A stretch of DNA of 5,164 nucleotides, taken from contig CAKTKB010000088.1 in the NCBI GenBank assembly GCA_934569195.1, positions 1 to 5,164 on the forward strand, read 5' to 3'. A program made the translations under genes and the position numbers. Origin of the DNA: an uncultured Oscillospiraceae bacterium (lineage in GTDB: Bacteria; Bacillota; Clostridia; Oscillospirales; Oscillospiraceae). The notes beneath the pieces are model-generated. The model saw only the letters and a program-made list of their open reading frames with translations. It made no database searches and was not told the DNA's origin. Positions 1-5,164 of the stretch are shown in pieces; positions within the stretch are counted from its first letter, which is position 1; each line of letters opens with the position of its first letter.

Positions 1-1573
1 TGGCGTCCTCCCACTGGATAGCGCCCCGCTTCAGGTCCCGGTACTCCGTGGCCAGGTACTCGATGGCGTCGCAGAGGAGGCGCATATCCACCTCACTGGC
101 GGACACTCCCTCGATGAGCCGCACGGCCCGGGGGTGGAACTCCAGCCGCCCGGCGAACCGGGAGGCCACCCAGGCGGGGATCTCCTGGGGCGTTTTGGGC
201 CGCTGGAGCAGGCTCTGGAAGTATTCCAGCCGTCCGGCCATGGCATCCATTTTGGCCTGTATCCTGGCCACCTCTCCGGCAGCCTGGTCCCGGGCGGCGC
301 TGACGGCGGCCTCGGTCTCGTCCAGCTGGGCCTTCAGCCGGGCAATCTTTTCTGACTGCTGGCGGATGCGGTCCTCCTGGGCCATCAGCTGGTCCCGGTG
401 GGCCTCCTGAATGGCCTGGATGCGGTCCTCGTAGAGCCGGACGGTGTCCTCCACGGTCATGTTGGCCTGTTGATACCGCTCCAGAAGCATGACCTTGGCG
501 GCGGAGAGGAAGACCACGCTGCCGAAGTCCACCGGCTTTTTCCGGGGATAGTCCCGGCTGGCGGTCATCAGGCCGTGGAAGTTGTCCTCCTTTTTCCCAC
601 CGCTGTAGGTCCAGCGGGTGATGCCACCTCCCATCCCGGCGGTCTCCAGCAGCAGCACATCCCCGCCGCGGACGGTGGTCTGGAACACCTGGCCGAAGGC
701 GTCGAACTGCTCCAGCGGCAGGAGGAAGCTGTGGACATAGGCGAAGCGGCTCCGGGCGAAGAGGTCCGTGTCATAAGGCGGCTCCTTGGACATCTCCGGC
801 AGGGGCGGGGCCTGCACCGGCACGGCGGCCTGCCGGAGCAGCTGGGAGAGCTTGTCCGTCCCCAGGGAGGGGGCGGCAGGGAACTGGACCGCCGCCGGGA
901 AGGGAAGGTTGGGGGCCTGGGTCTGGCCGCAGAACACCACGGCGGGGAGGGTCCCTTTCCGCAGGTAGTCCTTGAGCTGCTTGAGGCGGTCCCGGCCGTT
1001 CAGCTGGACCAGCCCGGGCTGGATGGGGTAGCCCGCGGTGAGCCCCAGGCGGGGGGCCTCCGCCAGCCGGGAGACCACGGCGGGGCGCAGAACGGTGGCC
1101 TGCCGGTCCTCGCCGGTGTCCTCCGGTTCGGAGACGATGATGCACACGCCCATCTGCATCCGGTTGTCTGCCACCCGGAAGGCGATGTTGGTCTCAAACA
1201 GGCGGCCCGGCAGGGCGGCGCTGACCTCCTCGCCGTTTTCCCATTTGGTGGTCAGGTCCGGCTCAATGAGCCGGAAGGCCCAGAGCTTTTCCTCCGGGAT
1301 GCAGACGGTCTCCACGGTGTAGCCGCAGTCGGTGTGGGCGCTTTTCAGGTCGCTGATTGAAACGCCGCCGCAGCCAGCGGGGCTGGGAGCCTGAAAGGCC
1401 TCGGGTATCTCAAATTCCCGGAACTTGGTCCGCAGCCATTCCAGGACCGTCAGCGCGCCGATGACCAGCTGGCGCTCGGCGGGCTACTTGGTATTTCCGG
1501 CGGTGGCCCACAGCTGATAGGTGGGATACCGCACGCTTTTCAGCAGGATGCGGGGGGCGCTGCTTCTTGCCAT
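1..1573 (-). pseudogene. Unrecognised coiled-coil protein gene, 5' part, interrupted by an amber stop at codon 30
   Basis: Reading the minus strand from the ATG at 1573-1571 gives one continuous frame of 524 codons to the window edge, broken only by TAG at 1486-1484 (codon 30). The start MARSSAPRILLKSVRYPTYQ is preceded by AGGAGG five bases upstream and by a plausible promoter, so this is the authentic start. After the stop there is no ATG until about 1158 (codon 139), so re-initiation would remove a large N-terminal part. Visible features: a glycine-rich patch (ETAGMGGGITRW) near codons 311-322; a long Gln/Glu/Arg/Ala-rich segment, codons about 372-460, typical of a coiled coil; and a conserved-looking block with RAVRLIEGVSADEVDMRLLC near codons 484-503. 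No signal peptide or membrane segment is seen. Gene composition is GC-rich and the frame is otherwise undamaged, so the stop is recent, suppressed, or a base-call error (TAC or TAT to TAG would be one change). I do not recognise the family; the C-terminus lies outside the window. Confidence 0.75.
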
Positions 1574-1578
1574 GATGT

Positions 1579-1584
1579 CCTCCT
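1579..1584 (-). promoter_or_regulatory. Ribosome binding site AGGAGG for the minus-strand coiled-coil gene
   Basis: On the minus strand AGGAGG is followed by five bases (ACATC) and the ATG at 1573-1571. This near-perfect Shine-Dalgarno site fixes the start upstream of the codon-30 amber stop and argues that the short reading before the stop is the true N-terminus. Confidence 0.8.
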
Positions 1585-1628
1585 GACCGGAGCGGGGAAC
1601 CGCTCTGCAAGAATTTGCGGTTTTCTAC

Positions 1629-1657
1629 ATTTTATACCAAAGCGCCCCGAAAAACAA
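1629..1657 (-). promoter_or_regulatory. Sigma-A-type promoter for the minus-strand coiled-coil gene
   Basis: On the minus strand TTGTTT (1657-1652) is separated by exactly 17 bases from TAAAAT (1634-1629). The -10 matches five of six consensus bases and the -35 matches the TTG core. A start of transcription near 1620 would give a leader of roughly 45-50 bases before the ATG. It lies in a locally AT-rich patch of GC-rich DNA. Confidence 0.55.
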
Positions 1658-1888
1658 TCCGCAGTTCCGGCTCCGGCCCGGTGCGGCCCTCTGTTTAATT
1701 TAAATGGTATGGCGGCTGACCGGCGGGCGGCGCTTTTTTGGGGGGACGCGGTGCGGAATGGCTGCGTTCGGATATACGAAATTCCGGCAATTTGCCATAG
1801 GAACAGATTTTAGCGGCGGCTCTCAGCCGGATCCCAGAGGTCCAACCCACCGAGTTTATAGTCCTTTGTCAGAAAAAAGAAACAATTC

Positions 1889-1916
1889 TTGGTTGAAAAA
1901 CCGCGAAAAGTATGAT
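1889..1916 (+). promoter_or_regulatory. Candidate promoter of the small secreted-protein gene
   Basis: TTGGTT (1889-1894), a 16-base spacer and TATGAT (1911-1916). The -10 matches five of six consensus bases; the -35 keeps only the TTG core and the spacer is one base short, so the call is moderate. Transcription from about 1923 would begin at or just before the terminator-like hairpin at 1923-1948. The preceding stretch, about 1700-1888, holds no gene I can support. Confidence 0.4.
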
Positions 1917-1922
1917 GCACTT

Positions 1923-1948
1923 CGCCACGCATGTGGCGCAATTTTTTT
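1923..1948 (+). terminator. Terminator-like hairpin with T7 run in the leader of the secreted-protein gene
   Basis: CGCCAC (1923-1928), loop GCAT, GTGGCG (1933-1938), then CAA and seven T. The six-pair GC-rich stem is short, but its position before a T run is that of an intrinsic terminator. An alternative pairing of GCGCAA (1936-1941) with TTGCGC (1953-1958) would use three of the same bases and place the T run in a loop. A further hairpin, CTCCCGC/GCGGGGG with loop TTT (1976-1992), follows before the ribosome binding site. It may be an attenuator in the leader or the end of an older upstream unit. Confidence 0.4.
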
Positions 1949-2028
1949 GGTTTTGCGCATTTCCACGTGCCGATTCTCCCGCTTTGCGGGGGCTTACATA
2001 GAAAACAAGAAACTATGGAGGAGAAACG

Positions 2029-2266
2029 ATGAAAAAACGCATCATATCCCTGCTGATGACGTTTTGCATGGCCGTTTCATTCATACCAACGTCCTTGGCA
2101 GCTGCGGCGCATGAGGAATCGGACAATACAGGAGAGATCCAGCGTTCCGGTGTACGTCTACGCTGAGACCGTATACGATGGCGGCATCTATAAGGGGGCC
2201 GTTGAGGGCTTGAAACGCAACGGCTCCGGCTGGGTGACCATAGATATTCCTAAAATCAGCAAATGA
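2029..2266 (+). pseudogene. Small secreted protein with one MORN-like repeat, frameshifted
   Basis: The ATG at 2029 follows GGAGG (2017-2021) at a seven-base gap. The frame encodes a clear Sec signal peptide: MKKR, a hydrophobic core (IISLLMTFCMAVSFI, residues 5-19), then PTSLAAAA with a likely signal peptidase I site around residues 24-27. It stops at TGA 2164-2166 after 45 residues. The +1 frame immediately continues as a credible protein: SSVPVYVYAETVYD (from 2138), then GGIYKGAVEGLKRNGSGW, ending at TGA 2264-2266. The latter segment fits the MORN pattern Y-x-G...KRNG-x-G, although the usual middle glycine is one place early. The simplest reading is a one-base insertion or two-base deletion between about 2115 and 2150, perhaps in the GGAGAGA tract (2131-2137). 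The intact form would be about 78 residues, possibly itself the remnant of a longer exported protein. Translated as is, it would release a peptide of about 20 residues. Function is unknown. Confidence 0.55.
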
Positions 2267-2308
2267 AAAGGACACACTGTGCGTTGAAAGCATAGTGTGT
2301 CCCTTTTG
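2266..2308 (+). terminator. Intrinsic terminator after the secreted-protein remnant
   Basis: A 13-pair stem (2270-2282 with 2290-2302, one G-U pair) and a seven-base loop GTTGAAA are followed by C and TTTTGTT. An A run (2266-2269) precedes the stem, so the structure could also work on the other strand. It starts directly at the stop codon of the shifted frame (2264-2266), which supports that frame as the original coding end. Confidence 0.75.
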
Positions 2309-2326
2309 TTGCATGAAATGGAAACC

Positions 2327-2372
2327 ACTGCCCACGGCACCGAACTGCGGCAGACTGCCTGATACTGCCTGA
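2327..2372. repeat. Phased ACTGC direct repeats upstream of the recombinase
   Basis: ACTGCC occurs at 2327, 2354 and 2364, and ACTGCG at 2344. The last two copies form an exact tandem of ACTGCCTGA with a 10-base period (2354-2362 and 2364-2372). The start-to-start spacings are 17, 10 and 10 bases. Sites on one helical face suggest protein binding, for example recombinase accessory sites or an operator, but this is inference. Confidence 0.4.
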
Positions 2373-2412
2373 GAATGTTCAGCGCACGGAGCGGAGAGTG
2401 TGTGTCATGTGA

Positions 2413-3188
<776 letters not shown>

Positions 3189-3189
<1 letters not shown>

Positions 3190-3671
3190 TGTGTAAAGCG
3201 GACAGGGCTGGCAGGAAAGTACATGTTTCTGCACAGCGCAGCTTTGAAAGATCAGATCAAGAGAAGATGCGGACGCATGGAAAAGGGGAGACTATCCTGG
3301 CTTTCACACAGGATTGCGATTACAAGGTGCGCTTTCTTGGCGTAGGCGTCATGTCGCAAAAAGGATTGGCCACCTCTACCCTTACCGGAAAGGGGAAAAA
3401 CGCGTATGTAGCCGTGCTTTCAGACGGAAACCCGCTGGTGCTCAGTAATATCCAAACGAGAAATACTATCGTGGTGGACCCGGACGCAGTCATCTGCTGG
3501 ATCGGCCAGGGAAACTGCGATCCGACCATTCAGACGGACGTCAACTGGAAAACTTGGATCGGACAAGCGTCCGGTGAGTCGTATACCTTTGAGTGGAGCG
3601 GCGGAGAGCCAGTCACTGTGATGGTCCAGCCCTCGGAGCGCTCCGGCGGCATCAGGCTCAGCGTGGATTGA
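3189..3671 (+). CDS. AIM24-like protein, apparently lacking the usual N-terminal part
   Basis: The maximal reading is 160 residues from an ATG overlapping the recombinase stop (TAATG). Residues about 39-160 look like the middle and C-terminal part of the AIM24 family (PF01987), a beta-rich fold: GLATSTLTGKGKNAYVAV, then VVDPDAVICWIG, then IGQASGESYTFEW and VTVMVQPSER, the last two matching the G-E-x-F...VQPSE ending of one AIM24 clade. Family members are usually over 200 residues, so about 100 N-terminal residues seem absent. Residues 1-36 are polar and unlike the family, so the start is doubtful. Alternatives are ATG 3267 (134 residues) and CTG 3297 (124 residues); the CTG has by far the best ribosome binding site, AAAAGGGGAG at 3281-3290, six bases upstream. 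No signal peptide or membrane segment is visible. Yeast Aim24 is a mitochondrial inner-membrane organiser; bacterial members are poorly understood. It probably shares a transcript with the recombinase and the zinc-ribbon gene, 61 bases downstream. Confidence 0.7.
3281..3290 (+). promoter_or_regulatory. Strong ribosome binding site pointing to a CTG start in the AIM24-like gene
   Basis: AAAAGGGGAG is followed by ACTATC and then CTG GCT TTC at 3297, exactly where AIM24-like similarity begins. The upstream candidates at 3189 and 3267 have only weak purine stretches. Either CTG is the start or an original ATG mutated to CTG. Confidence 0.45.
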
Positions 3672-3732
3672 TAAGCGGTCAGGATTCATGCGCCGCCTTC
3701 TAACAAATTCCAAATGAAAGGGACAGCATATC

Positions 3733-4446
3733 ATGGCGAATTGTGAATTATGCGGGCAGAAGCTGCCATTTATGGGCGGAGAAGCCTTCCTGGCAGGAGA
3801 AACGGTACAGAGCGTTACCGTCGGACAGACCTATACGCTGTGTTCCAATTGCGTAAAGCTGGTGAATGCCGCGAAAAAGAAAGAACCCTCCGCGCAGAGT
3901 GAAGTCCGTGAGCTGGTAATGAGCTCTGAAATGGATGAGCACAAAAGGGAATGGATGCTCTCCTATCTGAAGATCCCCAAAACGCGGGAGGAGCTGGACG
4001 CCATTGAAAACCACGCAAGGGAGCAGGCACAGCTCCAGCAGGAATACAAGGCGTACCAGAGTTCTGAACTTTCCAAAATGAAGGAAGCTCTTTCCCAACA
4101 GTCTGCTTCCCCTGTGTTTGACGTGGATGGATGCCGGGGCAGGCGCATCAAGGTCTACCCCGGCCATGTGGTCCTCTATACAGACGCGACCCTGGGTGCT
4201 ATTATGACCGGCAACGCGACAGATGGCGCAAAAACGATTTTCTATCACGATATTGTCGGCATTCAGTATAAGGAGCCGGGCCTGACCATTGGCTACCTCC
4301 AGCTGGAGACTGCGGCCGGCCAGATGAACAACCTCAGCAGCAATCAGTTTAGTGAGAATACCTTTACCTTTGAAACAGACACGGATACCGTCCGCATTAT
4401 GCGTGATTATATCACGTGGAGAGTTTCTCAGTATAAGCAGCTCTAA
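3733..4446 (+). CDS. Zinc-ribbon protein with coiled-coil linker and C-terminal PH-like domain (DUF4428/DUF4429 type)
   Basis: This 237-residue protein has three visible parts. Residues 1-45 form a four-cysteine zinc ribbon, with C4-x2-C7 and C37-x2-C40, resembling the DUF4428 type. Residues about 52-125 are charged and helical (TREELDAIENHAREQAQLQQ and on to about 120), probably a coiled-coil linker. Residues about 128-237 look like the DUF4429 PH-like domain: a small beta barrel including VYPGHVVLYT, the strand KTIFYHDIVGIQYKEPG, then GYLQLETAAG, and a last amphipathic helix TVRIMRDYITWRVSQY. Such PH-like domains are thought to mediate binding to membranes or proteins; ligand unknown. There is no signal peptide or membrane helix, so it is probably cytosolic. 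The ATG at 3733 is preceded by AAAGGGA (3718-3724) and gives the ribbon right at the N-terminus. It follows the AIM24-like gene by 61 bases with no terminator and ends before a strong one, so the pair is probably co-transcribed. No enzymatic motif is seen; an adaptor or stress-linked role is inference. Confidence 0.85.
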   Translation: MANCELCGQKLPFMGGEAFLAGETVQSVTVGQTYTLCSNCVKLVNAAKKKEPSAQSEVRELVMSSEMDEHKREWMLSYLKIPKTREELDAIENHAREQAQLQQEYKAYQSSELSKMKEALSQQSASPVFDVDGCRGRRIKVYPGHVVLYTDATLGAIMTGNATDGAKTIFYHDIVGIQYKEPGLTIGYLQLETAAGQMNNLSSNQFSENTFTFETDTDTVRIMRDYITWRVSQYKQL

Positions 4447-4456
4447 GGAATGCGTG

Positions 4457-4503
4457 TGGGCCCCGTTACAGAATGGACTCTGTAACGGGGCCTAGTTTCT
4501 TTC
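4457..4503 (+). terminator. Intrinsic terminator closing the recombinase/AIM24/zinc-ribbon unit
   Basis: GGCCCCGTTACAGA (4459-4472) pairs perfectly with TCTGTAACGGGGCC (4479-4492) around the loop ATGGAC. Two more pairs (4457-4458 with 4493-4494, one G-U) extend it to 16. A broken T tract (TTTCTTT, 4496-4502) follows. It lies 10 bases after the zinc-ribbon stop codon and separates the unit from the UvrA-like gene. Confidence 0.8.
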
Positions 4504-4521
4504 ACAGCCGTGACAATCCTG

Positions 4522-4550
4522 TGGAAACTTTTGCGCTGCTGTGGTACAAT
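4522..4550 (+). promoter_or_regulatory. Extended -10 promoter of the UvrA-like gene
   Basis: TGGAAA (4522-4527), a 17-base spacer and TACAAT (4545-4550), with TGG directly before the -10 forming the extended TGn motif. The -10 matches five and the -35 four of six consensus bases. It sits between the terminator and the UvrA-like gene, giving a leader of about 85 bases, part of it very GC-rich (4581-4616) and able to fold; no known riboswitch is recognised there. Confidence 0.65.
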
Positions 4551-4640
4551 TTGGGACATGCAGAGCAAAATATACAGTAAGTGGCCCCGTGGGCGCGGTG
4601 CTCCGGGCGGCCGCAGTCACTGAAGCATTGGAGAAGCGAC

Positions 4641-5164
4641 ATGATCGACAAAATGCACATCCGTGGAGCCAGAGTCCACAACTTGAAAAATATTGACGTT
4701 GACATTCCCCTGGGGAAGATCGTGGGCATCGCCGGGGTGTCCGGCTCCGGCAAGTCCTCCCTGGCCCTGGGGGTGCTGTATGCCGAGGGCTCCCGCCGCT
4801 ATCTGGAGGCCCTGTCCACCTACACCCGCCGCCGGATGACCCAGGCCACCCGGGCCAGCGTGGACGAGGTGCTGTATGTCCCCGCCGCGCTGGCGCTGCA
4901 CCAGCGGCCCGGCGTGCCAGGCATCCGCAGCACCTTCGGCACCGGGACGGAGCTATTGAACAGCCTGCGGCTCATGTACTCCCGGCTGGCCAGCCACCGC
5001 TGCCCCAAGGGCCACTACCTGGAGACGTCCCTGGCCGTGGCCGCCGGAAAGGAGCTGGTGTGCCCGGTGTGCGGAGAGCGGTTTTACGCCCCCTCCGCCG
5101 AGGAGCTGGCCTTCAACTCCCAGGGGGCCTGCAAGACCTGCGGCGGCACCGGCATCGTCCGCAC
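4641..5164 (+). CDS. UvrA-like ABC ATPase, N-terminal part (cut by window edge)
   Basis: The first 174 residues of a UvrA-family protein. It opens with [17 protein letters not shown], the family signature before the Walker A loop [11 protein letters not shown] (residues 32-42, Lys38), followed by [20 protein letters not shown], the equivalent of the UvrA AEGQRRY-ESLS-YARQ block. [20 protein letters not shown] (97-116) matches the conserved R-S-T-x-G-T segment. Cysteine pairs follow at CPKGH (121-125), CPVCG (141-145) and CKTCGG (164-169). In classical UvrA roughly 120-150 residues holding the UvrB-binding domain lie between the first two cysteine clusters; here only about 20 do, so that domain seems absent. 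This places it among UvrA paralogues thought to act outside UvrB-dependent excision repair, some linked to drug resistance or self-protection. ATG 4641 has GGAG (4630-4633) at seven bases. The signature motif, insertion domain and second ATPase half lie beyond the window. Confidence 0.9.
   Translation, partial: MIDKMHIRGARVHNLKNIDVDIPLGKIVGIAGVSGSGKSSLALGVLYAEGSRRYLEALSTYTRRRMTQATRASVDEVLYVPAALALHQRPGVPGIRSTFGTGTELLNSLRLMYSRLASHRCPKGHYLETSLAVAAGKELVCPVCGERFYAPSAEELAFNSQGACKTCGGTGIVR

Noticed and set aside
398..1360. Plus-strand open frame of 320 codons
   Set aside because: It lies opposite the long minus-strand coiled-coil frame and reads as low-complexity Gly/Leu/His-rich sequence, the usual antisense shadow of GC-rich coding DNA; no ribosome binding site.
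1771..1870. Possible tRNA or other structured RNA
   Set aside because: No T-loop GGTTCGAATCC-type motif, acceptor stem or other recognisable RNA landmark was found.
1704..2114. Plus-strand open frame of 136 codons
   Set aside because: No Shine-Dalgarno before its ATG, no recognisable composition, and it runs across the promoter, hairpins and ribosome binding site of the signal-peptide gene in another frame.
3748..4248. Minus-strand open frame of 166 codons
   Set aside because: Antisense shadow of the zinc-ribbon/PH gene, whose plus-strand frame has clear domains.

Overview
The window looks like chromosome of a Gram-positive, Clostridia-type gut bacterium, perhaps Oscillospiraceae-like. This rests on AGGAGG-type ribosome binding sites, GC-rich outer genes with C/G-ending codons, and a mosaic layout; no single marker gene fixes the taxon. 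Visible composition changes along the window: the outer genes (about 1-1600 and from about 4640) are strikingly GC-rich, while the middle (about 1700-4500) is more AT-rich and uses more mixed third positions.

Layout, left to right. (1) 1-1573, minus strand: the 5' part of a long coiled-coil protein gene I do not recognise, with a good promoter and ribosome binding site but an amber stop at codon 30, so it is probably a nonsense pseudogene or a sequencing error. (2) 1700-2028: a leader-like non-coding stretch with a candidate promoter, a terminator-like hairpin with a T7 run and an overlapping alternative pairing. (3) 2029-2266: a small signal-peptide gene whose frame breaks after about 40 codons; its tail resembles one MORN repeat. 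It ends in a clear hairpin terminator. (4) 2309-2577: non-coding, holding phased ACTGC repeats and nested palindromes. (5) 2578-3189: a complete resolvase/invertase-type serine recombinase. (6) 3189-3671: an AIM24-like protein, apparently without the usual N-terminal part. (7) 3733-4446: a four-cysteine zinc-ribbon protein with a coiled-coil linker and a C-terminal PH-like (DUF4429-type) domain, closed by a long perfect hairpin. (8) 4641-5164: the N-terminal part of a UvrA-like ABC ATPase with its own extended -10 promoter. It appears to lack the UvrB-binding insertion and so resembles specialised UvrA paralogues more than the repair enzyme.

The recombinase, AIM24-like and zinc-ribbon/PH genes run in the same direction with short gaps and no obvious terminator between them, so they may be co-transcribed. 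They look like a small acquired cassette between two GC-rich resident genes. The joint function of the AIM24-like and zinc-ribbon/PH proteins is unknown; a membrane- or stress-associated role is only an inference from domain types.
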